IMG/VR virus record: IMGVR_UViG_3300037191_002219
Span: 1-48,606 of that record
Origin: a virus
DNA: 48,606 nucleotides
Direction: 5' to 3' (one strand)
In this document: positions 34,535 through 41,521 of the stretch, piece after piece
Numbering within the stretch: the stretch's first letter is position 1
Layout of the letters: each line of letters begins with the position of its first letter
Position numbers and translations under genes: made by a program
The notes under the pieces: model-generated
Seen by the model: the letters and a program-made list of their open reading frames with translations, nothing else
Databases searched by the model: none
What the model was told of the DNA's origin: nothing

Positions 34535-34779
34535 AATATGTTCTCTGGGTAGTTCTCTAGGTTGTAAGACATTTGCTGCGTTAGGCATATTAATTGTGAG
34601 GTATCTCTTTTAGTTTGGCTATGTTTTGGGGCATTTTTTGTACGTACAAGTGCTGTACTTGTTTCATTGTCAAAACCTACTATTGTAGCAAATGTCTTAA
34701 ACGCATGAGTATCTGACCTGTGAGTAGTAAATACTATGTCACCTAGTTCTAGAGTCTTACCTAAGCTGCAAGGAATCAT
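34531..34779 (-). CDS. Tagged SH3/KOW-like mini-protein, array member 4
   Basis: 82 aa. It opens with L-G-K-T-L-E-L-G-D-I-V-F-T and continues with T-I-V-G-F-D-N-E-T-S-T-A-L-V-R-T, the same barrel-like layout as its neighbours. It ends in L-E-N-Y-P-E-N-I-L. The start overlaps the upstream stop and its own stop overlaps the next start (ATGA both times), so translation is coupled through the array. No function is known to me. Confidence 0.8.
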   Translation of the reverse strand: MIPCSLGKTLELGDIVFTTHRSDTHAFKTFATIVGFDNETSTALVRTKNAPKHSQTKRDTSQLICLTQQMSYNLENYPENIL

Positions 34780-35036
34780 AGTTGATACTCTGGAAAAGTT
34801 TTTTGGTTATACTTTATTTGTTTTTCGATAACAAACACTGTAGAAGGATGTCTTCGTAGTTCGTGTTTTTCTAATATAAGTTTGTTTTGCCAATCGTATT
34901 TTTCTACATGAATTATTACTGCTTTTTTAGTTACTCTTATTACTTTAGTAATTATATGGTTACCTGCACTGTAGTAGCCATTGGTAAGCACTGTCATACC
35001 TTTTTCGATAGGATGTCCTAGTAAATCTACTAACAT
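34776..35036 (-). CDS. Tagged SH3/KOW-like mini-protein, array member 3
   Basis: 86 aa. It opens M-L-V-D-L-L-G-H-P-I-E-K-G-M-T-V-L, with K-V-I-R-V-T-K-K-A-V-I-I-H-V in the middle, and ends in Q-K-T-F-P-E-Y-Q-L. This member has Met where the others have Asp in G-D-T-V. Ribosome site AAGGAACAATTT precedes the ATG; it is formed partly by the upstream stop codon. It is more basic than the other members. Confidence 0.8.
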   Translation of the reverse strand: MLVDLLGHPIEKGMTVLTNGYYSAGNHIITKVIRVTKKAVIIHVEKYDWQNKLILEKHELRRHPSTVFVIEKQIKYNQKTFPEYQL

Positions 35037-35046
35037 AAATTGTTCC

Positions 35047-35280
35047 TTATAAAAAATTTTCTGGGTATTCTTGCATATTTAAAGATATTTGCGAAGTTAC
35101 TACTACTACTTCTTGAATATTATGGCGGGTGTTTAGTAGTTTTGTACGAATAAAAACTTGTGTTTTATCTAGCTCTGTTACTTTTCCTTGCTTCAGTACC
35201 ATATTAATACCTTGGTTATAGGCAGGGTAGATTACGGTATCCCCTACTACTATAGGTCTATTTAATTTGTCTAAGGGCAT
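35047..35280 (-). CDS. Tagged SH3/KOW-like mini-protein, array member 2
   Basis: 77 aa. It opens L-D-K-L-N-R-P-I-V-V-G-D-T-V-I-Y and continues K-V-T-E-L-D-K-T-Q-V-F-I-R-T, ending in M-Q-E-Y-P-E-N-F-L. It is clearly paralogous to the other four array genes. The upstream stop TAA begins a TAAGG element that serves as Shine-Dalgarno for this gene. Confidence 0.8.
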   Translation of the reverse strand: MPLDKLNRPIVVGDTVIYPAYNQGINMVLKQGKVTELDKTQVFIRTKLLNTRHNIQEVVVVTSQISLNMQEYPENFL

Positions 35281-35289
35281 AAGGGTACC

Positions 35290-35517
35290 TTATAAGTAAT
35301 GTTCTGGGTACTTTTGGGTAGTTATTGATAGTGAGTCTACAATAACTAGGGTATCTGAGTTATTTTTTACTACTCGTGGACAAGTAGGTGTAACTTGTAT
35401 TACTACTTTGTCAGCGTTTATTTCTACTACTGTTGCTACGTAAAATGCATTAGTGTGTTTACTCATAGTAAGCACAGTATCTCCTAAATGAATAGATTTT
35501 TGTAGGTAGTCTTGCAT
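35290..35517 (-). CDS. Tagged SH3/KOW-like mini-protein, array member 1
   Basis: 75 aa. It opens Y-L-Q-K-S-I-H-L-G-D-T-V-L-T, then T-V-V-E-I-N-A-D-K-V-V-I-Q-V, ending in T-Q-K-Y-P-E-H-Y-L. It is the first gene of the array after PhoH. Its 109-bp leader contains a strong hairpin (35573-35593) and an AAGAG ribosome site. Confidence 0.8.
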   Translation of the reverse strand: MQDYLQKSIHLGDTVLTMSKHTNAFYVATVVEINADKVVIQVTPTCPRVVKNNSDTLVIVDSLSITTQKYPEHYL

Positions 35518-35572
35518 TATAGAAGTGCTCTTATAGGTGTCTAGCAGGAAGAAAGGAGTAGAATTTGGTGTA

Positions 35573-35593
35573 TTCCGGCCTGTACGACCGGAA
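35573..35593 (-). promoter_or_regulatory. 8-bp hairpin in leader of mini-protein array
   Basis: TTCCGGCC (35573-35580) pairs with GACCGGAA (35586-35593), with one G-T pair, around a 5-base loop TGTAC. It lies in the 109-bp gap between PhoH and the first array gene and is GC-rich against an AT-rich background. No U-tract follows on either strand, so a regulatory or processing hairpin is more likely than a terminator. AT-rich sequence on its PhoH side (TATAAT-like near 35610) could hold a promoter. Confidence 0.45.
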
Positions 35594-35626
35594 AAGATAT
35601 TTAAAGGGTTAAATTATATTAATAGG

Positions 35627-36334
35627 TTAGTCATAACCACTAGGGTATATTTTATGTTTAGTTTTTATGTAGGATCCAACAAGGCCGCTTCTAACTACGT
35701 CATTTTCGTTAAAATGAACAAAATCAAAATCATCTGTCATGGCTTCTACAGTGTTTAAAAATAACTCTATATTTTTTTCTGATCTTTTGGTTATATCGCG
35801 TTGCATAATATCGCCGCATAATATAATTTTACTATTAATACCTACTCTAGTTAATACGGATTCTGCTTCATGGGCAGTCATATTTTGTATTTCGTCAGCA
35901 ATTACTATAGTGTCATCTAGGGTAATACCTCGAATATACGAAGTAGATATAAACTCAATTACTTTTTGTTTTTTAAGTAGTTCATAGGCATCTCCTCTTC
36001 CAAACAATTCATTACATATATCACGATAAGGGAGCTCGTACATTTCTGTTTTTTGTTCTAAAGTTCCCGGCATTGCTCCTAAGTCTCTGCTAGGTACTGC
36101 AGATCTGACTATTACTAGTCTTTTATAAGGTGTATTAGAATCATTGATTTCTTCAAGGGCTTTGTATAATGCTAGATACGTTTTTCCGCATCCTGCATAG
36201 CCTAAAAGTACTTGAGATTTATTGGAGTTGTAGTGGTTAAAAAATACTTCTTGGTTGTCGGTTAATGGTGATACTTCTTTAATAACTAAATGATTGGTCT
36301 TTAAAGGACTTCTTTTATCTTTACGTCTGGCCAT
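35627..36334 (-). CDS. PhoH-like P-loop ATPase
   Basis: The 235-aa protein matches the PhoH family: Walker A G-Y-A-G-C-G-K-T at 45-52, R-S-A-V-P-S-R-D-L-G-A-M-P-G, Y-I-R-G-I-T-L-D-D (like the family's R-G-x-T), Walker B T-I-V-I-A-D-E-I-Q-N-M-T and G-D-I-M-Q-R-D. PhoH-like genes are very common in marine phages. Their role is unsettled (ATPase, possibly RNA-related), and the name does not prove phosphate control. The ribosome site is weak, and the start codon lies at the end of a 10-bp leader hairpin. Confidence 0.93.
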   Translation of the reverse strand: MARRKDKRSPLKTNHLVIKEVSPLTDNQEVFFNHYNSNKSQVLLGYAGCGKTYLALYKALEEINDSNTPYKRLVIVRSAVPSRDLGAMPGTLEQKTEMYELPYRDICNELFGRGDAYELLKKQKVIEFISTSYIRGITLDDTIVIADEIQNMTAHEAESVLTRVGINSKIILCGDIMQRDITKRSEKNIELFLNTVEAMTDDFDFVHFNENDVVRSGLVGSYIKTKHKIYPSGYD

Positions 36335-36377
36335 AGTTACTTGGTTACCACATATATATAGAATGGAAAGTAACTAT
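36333..36377 (-). promoter_or_regulatory. Leader hairpin covering the phoH-like start
   Basis: ATAGTTACTT (36333-36342) pairs perfectly with AAGTAACTAT (36368-36377) across a 25-base AT-rich loop. In the leftward mRNA the 3' arm ends on the first two bases of the PhoH start codon and includes its only weak ribosome-site bases (CAAG just before). The structure could therefore hide the start. The 40 bases further upstream are AT-rich (TATATAG) and might hold a promoter. Confidence 0.45.
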
Positions 36378-36417
36378 ACTATATAGGGGTAACTCAATCT
36401 AGGGATATATTTATTTT

Positions 36418-36576
36418 TTACTGGTCAAGATCATTGTCTGCAATATCATTATTTTTTACATCAGGTATTGTTTTAATTAGTAGAGTACCCATGCCTATCA
36501 TTACACCTACTGCAAATACTACGGCTAAAACCATAGCTACTATAACGTAGAGTACTATTAGTATATCAAATGTCAT
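36418..36576 (-). CDS. Small membrane protein, 52 aa
   Basis: The ATG overlaps the stop of the upstream 68-aa gene (ATGA). One long hydrophobic segment covers residues 4-34 (V-I-V-A-M-V-L-A-V-V-F-A-V-G-V-M-I-G-M-G) and contains small-residue spacing typical of helix packing. The tail is hydrophilic and acidic (N-N-D-I-A-D-N-D-L-D-Q). It is probably a single-pass inner-membrane protein of unknown role. Confidence 0.6.
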   Translation of the reverse strand: MTFDILIVLYVIVAMVLAVVFAVGVMIGMGTLLIKTIPDVKNNDIADNDLDQ

Positions 36577-36779
36577 ACTTTCTTTTCTGCCCTAATTTCA
36601 CAGAATTTGTTATTAAGGTATTGTTTCATACTTGCATCAAATTCATTGAGTTTATCGTTAATTTCTTCAAATTGTTCTTCAGTTAGCTTAACTGCTTCTG
36701 AATTCCAGCTTGTATCAGGACCTTTAGCAACTAGGTATGATTGTTCTAAAAAATCTTGCAGGTAGTAATGATCACCCAT
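36573..36779 (-). CDS. Small unknown protein, 68 aa
   Basis: Helical and acidic, with L-T-E-E-Q-F-E-E-I-N-D-K-L-N-E-F in the middle and a basic tail. It overlaps the upstream gene by 8 bp and the downstream membrane gene by 4 bp, so it is translated within a coupled trio. No family is recognised. Confidence 0.6.
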   Translation of the reverse strand: MGDHYYLQDFLEQSYLVAKGPDTSWNSEAVKLTEEQFEEINDKLNEFDASMKQYLNNKFCEIRAEKKV

Positions 36780-37122
36780 TGTGCTTTCCTTGTAGTAATG
36801 TAAGCCAGTCTGTATCTTTTGGTAGTAATTCTAACGATACATTATCATTTTCTTCGGCTTGTCTTTCTAGACCGGCAAGAAGACCTGATATATTCATTCT
36901 AACTTGGTATGCGTCTTTGTGGCATCTGTATATGCTACCGCTATATCCTATAAATAAATAGTGGTTATCTTCTTGCTTAACTTCAATTACACCACTGTTT
37001 ATTCTCCAACTATTGCCGTGCAAGTAACCACCACTCCAGCCAGCTAAAATTTTATACGTGGTTTGGTCTTTATGTATTATCTTAACGGCCACCCAGTTAT
37101 CTGGTACATATTCTTCTGGCAT
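36772..37122 (-). CDS. Conserved phage protein of unknown function, 116 aa
   Basis: The protein has a beta-rich core: N-W-V-A-V-K-I-I, Y-K-I-L-A-G-W-S-G-G-Y, S-W-R-I-N-S-G-V-I and Y-L-F-I-G-Y-S-G-S-I-Y-R-C-H-K. Its end has L-L-P-K-D-T-D-W-L. I recognise this W-R-I-N-S-G / G-Y-S-G-S-x-Y-x-C-H-K pattern from uncharacterised proteins of marine phages. No catalytic site can be named. Confidence 0.7.
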   Translation of the reverse strand: MPEEYVPDNWVAVKIIHKDQTTYKILAGWSGGYLHGNSWRINSGVIEVKQEDNHYLFIGYSGSIYRCHKDAYQVRMNISGLLAGLERQAEENDNVSLELLPKDTDWLTLLQGKHNG

Positions 37123-37135
37123 AATATTTTATCTT

Positions 37136-37903
37136 CTATAGGTTAAGCATCCACTGCTTTTTTATTTTCTTACTTTTCCAGCTTTTCTCGTAGTGAGGGT
37201 AGTAATCATCCCAATCATTAGGCATCCCTGAGATATTTCGTCTAGCACGTACTTTTGGGGAATATTCCTCTACTTGAGAAGCATGGCATTGTTTCCGCTC
37301 ATTGAACGTTTTAATACGTCTATAGTAGCTGCTAGTAGGTCGGTTAGCAATAGCGTGACGATACTTATGCTGCCATCCGTACTTTGGATTACGTTCAGCG
37401 TCTATACGATTACGTTCTGCAGGTAATAGTCCACGTAGTTCAGGAGAGTTGTTACCTTCTATCCAATAATTATAGCTGTAACTATTAAGGTTACGCGTTT
37501 TCTGTTTTTCTGTAAGAGGAAAGCTAGTCTCTACAGGATCCCCTAGTTCATTACGTAGCCTGACTATAGGTACGATATTATGACCTTTTGTGTTTTCAAC
37601 TATAACTGTCTTGTACTGGTAGTAACTCCAACTAGGTGCTGTAGTTGATGTAGTATTATTGTAGTCAGGTACTTTACGCTCTACCATACAGGTAGGGCTG
37701 TAGTCTTTTATCTTGTTTTGAGCTAGATTACAGACAGTACATGCGTAATAAGGGTTACCTTCTGTGTATTTCTTACTACCGTAATAAGAAAAGTCATTTT
37801 CACTGGTATCTACTAATTTATACTCTTCTATTGTGTTAAATACTAAGGTTTTAGTAGGGTATTCTACGTATATTTTTGGTACAAAAGGCTTAACATAATA
37901 CAT
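37136..37903 (-). CDS. Unknown protein, 255 aa, basic C-terminus
   Basis: Start preceded by AATAGGG. The first half is Tyr/Asn/Thr-rich with two C-x-x-C-like spots (A-C-T-V-C near residue 55 and a later Cys). The second half is basic (R-N-R-I-D-A-E-R-N, Y-R-R-I-K-T-F). It ends in A-R-R-N-I-S-G-M-P-N-D-W-D-D-Y followed by S-W-K-S-K-K-I-K-K-Q-W. That P-N-x-W-D-D ... S-W-K ... K-Q-W ending recurs in small phage proteins I have seen, with no known role. Confidence 0.65.
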   Translation of the reverse strand: MYYVKPFVPKIYVEYPTKTLVFNTIEEYKLVDTSENDFSYYGSKKYTEGNPYYACTVCNLAQNKIKDYSPTCMVERKVPDYNNTTSTTAPSWSYYQYKTVIVENTKGHNIVPIVRLRNELGDPVETSFPLTEKQKTRNLNSYSYNYWIEGNNSPELRGLLPAERNRIDAERNPKYGWQHKYRHAIANRPTSSYYRRIKTFNERKQCHASQVEEYSPKVRARRNISGMPNDWDDYYPHYEKSWKSKKIKKQWMLNL

Positions 37904-37925
37904 AAAATACCCTATTTAGTTTTAC

Positions 37926-38105
37926 TTACACGAAATTTGCTTCATTAACGTAAGGAGTACCTTTGGCAATTTTTACAAAATTAGGCAAATGCCCCGGAAA
38001 AGCTATATCTTTAAATACAGGACTTTTAAAACCTTTTGTGAAATTTTGTTTTGTAATTTTGTTCATACCGTTTAATAGTTTGCGCGTTTTTTTTGTAATT
38101 TTCAT
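37926..38105 (-). CDS. Small basic protein, 59 aa
   Basis: I choose the ATG at 38105 because TAAAGG precedes it at 7 bp, formed partly by the thyX stop; a longer frame would run into thyX. The product is Lys/Asn-rich, M-K-I-T-K-K-T-R-K-L-L-N-G, and may bind nucleic acid. It has no recognised domain. It sits 8 bp after thyX in the same transcript. Confidence 0.55.
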   Translation of the reverse strand: MKITKKTRKLLNGMNKITKQNFTKGFKSPVFKDIAFPGHLPNFVKIAKGTPYVNEANFV

Positions 38106-38113
38106 AAATACCT

Positions 38114-38794
38114 TTATTGTGGTTTTGCTATGTAGTTTTCTACGATAGGGAAGATTGATAAAATCGCTTTTGCACACTCTAGTGCAACTTCAATATGTTC
38201 TTTTTGTGTACCATTGCCTGAACGTAATTCGATAAAATGGATCCATGAACGAATAGTACCTTGCATGTATAATCTAGAAGTAGTATTACCTTCAGGCAGT
38301 ACAACTCTAGCTTGTTCTTTTGCAATTCCATTAGTAATAGCCCACTCATAAGCTTCTTTAGCTGCTACAATTACATTCCTTTGGTACCATTCCCAGTCTT
38401 CTTGAAGTTCTAGGTTATGCGATTCAATAGAATTTTGTCTATTTTTTGTATCTTGAAGACGAGCTTCTCGTGTTACAAATTGATTTTGAAATTCTGCAGG
38501 ATCTGCGTAACGTTGACTAAACTCTTGAAATGCAAAACTTCTATGGCGTAACATTTGTCGAGCAATATCCCTAGTAGTCTCAATTTCTAAAGTAGCAGAA
38601 GCCATCTCAAAAGGAGACCAATGCTTATGTTTAGCTAGGTAACCTAGTAACTTGTCTGTAGTTTCCATATTGATTTGATTAGAAGGGTTAGATACTCTTG
38701 CACAAAAAGATATTAAATCCTGAATATCTTCAATATTGTACTTATCTGCCATTCCTTCTGCAGGCTGAGTATAACCAATTAGTTGTACTTTCAT
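38114..38794 (-). CDS. thyX: FAD-dependent thymidylate synthase
   Basis: The 226-aa protein carries the ThyX signature R-H-R-S-F-A-F-Q-E-F-S-Q-R-Y (R-H-R-x7-S type). Further ThyX features are the early W-S-P-F-E-M-A-S segment, the later R-V-V-L-P-E-G-N-T-T-S-R motif and the C-terminal S-W-I-H-F-I-E-L-R. It methylates dUMP to dTMP using folate and FAD, supplying thymidylate to this AT-rich phage. N4-like phages also encode a thymidylate synthase among middle genes. The start is AAGGAATATTAAATG, directly abutting the MoxR-like gene's stop. Confidence 0.96.
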   Translation of the reverse strand: MKVQLIGYTQPAEGMADKYNIEDIQDLISFCARVSNPSNQINMETTDKLLGYLAKHKHWSPFEMASATLEIETTRDIARQMLRHRSFAFQEFSQRYADPAEFQNQFVTREARLQDTKNRQNSIESHNLELQEDWEWYQRNVIVAAKEAYEWAITNGIAKEQARVVLPEGNTTSRLYMQGTIRSWIHFIELRSGNGTQKEHIEVALECAKAILSIFPIVENYIAKPQ

Positions 38795-40096
38795 TTAATA
38801 TTCCTTTTTTAGGGAAACTACTTTTAAAAATAACCCTTTGTTATTGTATTTTTTGTCTAGTTTAGCAATTTCTGCGTAAACTCTTAAATCATCAGATTTG
38901 ATTTTCTTAAGAGTAGAAGCTAGATTTTCTAGAGGTAGAGCATACAGGTAGACTAGGGCAGGTAGATTATCATCACTATTTTGTACTTTAAAGTATGTAG
39001 ACAAGAAAGTATCTGCATAATTAAGTTTAACCATTGCTTCTACTTTTTCAATTTTAACTGATACTTTTTTTGCTGCTTTTACTATATCAAAAGTAGTTAA
39101 ATCTTTTAACTGAAGTTTGATAAAGTCGTCTATTTTTTTATAAGTAAGGCTATTTTTGTTAGAATTATAAAATTGCAAGAATTGGGCAGCTAAAGAAGTA
39201 CCTACAGTACCTCTTACATAGTGTGACATAATATTAGTTGGCGTGTCGTTTAGCCTAGATAAGTAATTAGAAAGTCTTGTCCAAGACCTAGGGGAAGCTC
39301 CTTTACTTCCGTCTTCAGGTTCAAAGTGAAACTTATTTCTATTAACTAGTAAGAATTCTATTACGACATCTTCTACTCCGTTCAGTTTTCCCCATTTAAT
39401 CCAAGAATTTAGATCAGCTGTAGCTTCACATTCTACAAACCTATCTAGTAATGCTGGATCAAATTCTTGTACAGTATAATTACCACTAGAAGGATTAATA
39501 GCTGCTACTATAAGAGTTTCTTTGCCATTTACTATAGGCAACTCATGGGTGTGTAGCTTATGTTCAAGAATAAGCTGTAAAGAAGCGTTAAGAATGTCTG
39601 GTGGAGCTCGATTAAACTCATCTAAGTTAAGTACTGAACGACGTGAACGTAAACTACGTACATTGCTCTGCCTAGCTAACTGAAGACGATCATTAGGTAA
39701 CTGGTAGTATTTGCAGTATAGCGTATTAAGTAATTCCCTATCTAGTGTGCTATTTTGGATATTATCTAATACGTATTCTTGAAAACTAGTATCAGTAAAT
39801 TGTAGATCAGTTAAACATGTATCTTGTGGCCAAGCTGCGTTAATAATGTTAGTAAACCAACTAGGTGCCGCCCATAGTGTGGAAGTGACTCCACTTACTT
39901 TTTCTGTGTCAGGCATACCTAGCAAGTCGCCGGTATCCATTAAAGATAAAATTAGCGGTTCATAATGCATATTTTGTTCTTTAGCATACTGCCCTACTGA
40001 CTCAGATTTACCAATTCCGTGTAAACCTTTAATTAAAGGTACGTGGCCACATACGTCTGCTGCAGCAATTAAATCTTTTACTTCTGAAATATTAAT
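38795..40096 (-). CDS. MoxR-type AAA+ ATPase, probable ATT start
   Basis: The first in-frame ATG (39970) would cut off the Walker A motif. Upstream, the frame stays open to a stop at 40109-40111 and encodes V-P-L-I-K-G-L-H-G-I-G-K-S, a perfect P-loop. In that interval there is no ATG, GTG or TTG. An ATT at 40096 sits 7 bp after AAAGGAG, in a leader (AGAAATACTAT) like that of other genes here, so I start there: 433 aa, with Walker A at residues 24-31. Walker B is V-L-N-L-D-E-F-N-R-A-P. MoxR ATPases act with VWA proteins as chaperone-like pairs; the VWA partner is at 41504-42772. N4 gp24/gp25 form the same pair, of unknown function. Confidence 0.85.
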   Translation of the reverse strand: MNISEVKDLIAAADVCGHVPLIKGLHGIGKSESVGQYAKEQNMHYEPLILSLMDTGDLLGMPDTEKVSGVTSTLWAAPSWFTNIINAAWPQDTCLTDLQFTDTSFQEYVLDNIQNSTLDRELLNTLYCKYYQLPNDRLQLARQSNVRSLRSRRSVLNLDEFNRAPPDILNASLQLILEHKLHTHELPIVNGKETLIVAAINPSSGNYTVQEFDPALLDRFVECEATADLNSWIKWGKLNGVEDVVIEFLLVNRNKFHFEPEDGSKGASPRSWTRLSNYLSRLNDTPTNIMSHYVRGTVGTSLAAQFLQFYNSNKNSLTYKKIDDFIKLQLKDLTTFDIVKAAKKVSVKIEKVEAMVKLNYADTFLSTYFKVQNSDDNLPALVYLYALPLENLASTLKKIKSDDLRVYAEIAKLDKKYNNKGLFLKVVSLKKEY

Positions 40097-40112
40097 AGTA
40101 TTTCTCCTTTAT

Positions 40113-41276
40113 TTACAAATAAACAATAACTGTTTGCTGTACTGGTTTTACTTGCTTTACTGTTTCTTGGATATATTCGCAGTTATGTCCATCGTAAGAT
40201 TGGTAATAGTAGCAAGCTTTAAATATTATATCTCCTAAACTGAATACTCCAAAACAGTCTTCGGCTCCTCCTTCTCCTCCTCCTTCTTGAGCTAGGTGGG
40301 AGTAATCTAAAAAATTGCGTATTTCTTTACCGTACAAATCTCCTTCAGCACAATGAAGAATAAATTCATTTAGTTCTAAGTCGAAAGCTGGAAAATTAAG
40401 TTTTGTTTCTTTATATGCTAAGTCTAAAAGTTCTATTGTGTCTTTATCTGGCATGTATTTTTCCTTTTGGGAGGTATCTAGTAATTTATTAATTACTTTA
40501 TGGTATGTAGGATAGTTTGGGGTATTAAATTGTTTTATATTTTGTACTATAAAATCACACGCCCAACCTTTAGTTAAATTAGTTATTGTTTTTTTTAGGG
40601 CTAAAAAATGAGATTGAGCGATAGTTAAATCTTTTTTAAGCCAATAAGGATTAAGTATCCATCTTTCTAAAGCAATAGTATGTATTTCTTCTTGAAACAT
40701 TAGAACTTGTAAGGGAAAAGGTAGTGCATTAAATTTATTTTTACATATAAGCACTTCACTGTCTTTTTTTAGTACTGATTGGTATACAGGGTTTTTTGGG
40801 TAAGATACTTTTAAGTGTAAATAATCATGGTTGTAGACATATTGTACTTGATCGTCAAAAAAATATTTTTTATTTTTATTTAAACCTAAAAAAGACTTAT
40901 TTCCAAGCTCTAGTTGCCAGTAAGCTGTAAGAAGTTTATATAGTTCAGGAATAATAACAGCTCCTGAACTACTCATCATTAGTAGGTGTTGTTTGTGTTT
41001 GTCCCACATTTTATTAGGCCACCCTAGATGAGAACACTTAATTGTGTAAAGTTCGTCTAGTGTGGGTGTAGTTGAATGAAAGTAGTTTAATATATGAAGA
41101 GGCATTTCTTTGCAGTCTAAAACATAATCTGCTTTAGGGTCTAAAGATACAAACTTTGAGTTTAAGGATACAAGCTTTGGTTTTTTTCCGCAGTACCATA
41201 TATCTATATCTAAAAATTGTATATTTGCAGATCTTAAACTCCAAGCGTAGCTGCCTACTATTACGTGTTTATCCAT
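40113..41276 (-). CDS. Nucleotidyltransferase-fold protein, 387 aa
   Basis: The N-terminus reads H-V-I-V-G-S-Y-A-W-S-L-R ... F-L-D-I-D-I-W. A G-S motif followed by D-x-D about 15 residues later is the signature of the DNA polymerase beta-type nucleotidyltransferase fold. The remainder is helical and aromatic-rich, with Gly/Glu-rich G-G-G-E-G-G-A-E-D near the end. Proteins of this type occur in large phages without known substrate. The gene lies between the MoxR and VWA genes. Start: AAAAAGGCTGCTTATG. Antitoxin/toxin-like or tRNA-modifying activity is possible but unproven. Confidence 0.6.
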   Translation of the reverse strand: MDKHVIVGSYAWSLRSANIQFLDIDIWYCGKKPKLVSLNSKFVSLDPKADYVLDCKEMPLHILNYFHSTTPTLDELYTIKCSHLGWPNKMWDKHKQHLLMMSSSGAVIIPELYKLLTAYWQLELGNKSFLGLNKNKKYFFDDQVQYVYNHDYLHLKVSYPKNPVYQSVLKKDSEVLICKNKFNALPFPLQVLMFQEEIHTIALERWILNPYWLKKDLTIAQSHFLALKKTITNLTKGWACDFIVQNIKQFNTPNYPTYHKVINKLLDTSQKEKYMPDKDTIELLDLAYKETKLNFPAFDLELNEFILHCAEGDLYGKEIRNFLDYSHLAQEGGGEGGAEDCFGVFSLGDIIFKACYYYQSYDGHNCEYIQETVKQVKPVQQTVIVYL

Positions 41277-41287
41277 AAGCAGCCTTT

Positions 41288-41464
41288 TTATGTGATGTAA
41301 GATTTTGCTTTAGTTATTGCGTCATTTCTTGACTGATATTCTTTATTAAGCGTAACTTTAGTTCCTTCAGTAACTTGTGTTACGTAAGTTGTTTTGTTTT
41401 TTTTACCTACTAGTACTTGTAGGTTAGATGTAGTCATAGTGGCTATAATAATTTTAAAATTCAT
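41288..41464 (-). CDS. Small basic protein, 58 aa
   Basis: This short gene lies in the gap downstream of the terminator-like hairpin. ATG at 41464 is preceded by TAGGGTAAC. The sequence starts M-N-F-K-I-I-I-A-T-M-T-T-S-N and is Lys/Thr-rich (V-G-K-K-N-K-T-T-Y-V-T-Q-V). It has no recognised domain. A second ATG at 41434 could be used instead. It ends 11 bp before the nucleotidyltransferase-fold gene. Confidence 0.5.
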   Translation of the reverse strand: MNFKIIIATMTTSNLQVLVGKKNKTTYVTQVTEGTKVTLNKEYQSRNDAITKAKSYIT

Positions 41465-41489
41465 AAGTTACCCTAATTATGCTTTTGAT

Positions 41490-41521
41490 ATAATAAAAAA
41501 CCTCTAATTAAAGGGGTTTTT
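41490..41521 (-). terminator. Rho-independent terminator after the VWA gene
   Basis: In the leftward direction AAAAACCCC pairs with GAGGTTTTT (one G-T pair) around an 8-base loop, followed by the U-tract TTTTTTATTATAT. The 5' arm overlaps the last codons of the VWA gene. It has the clearest intrinsic terminator form in the window, so the leftward genes are likely to be in at least two transcription units, split here. Confidence 0.65.

Noticed and set aside
34535-34588. Upstream extension of the fifth array gene
   Set aside because: The extra 18 residues come from the previous gene's coding region and do not match the paralogs; the ATG at 34534 overlaps the upstream stop as in its neighbours.
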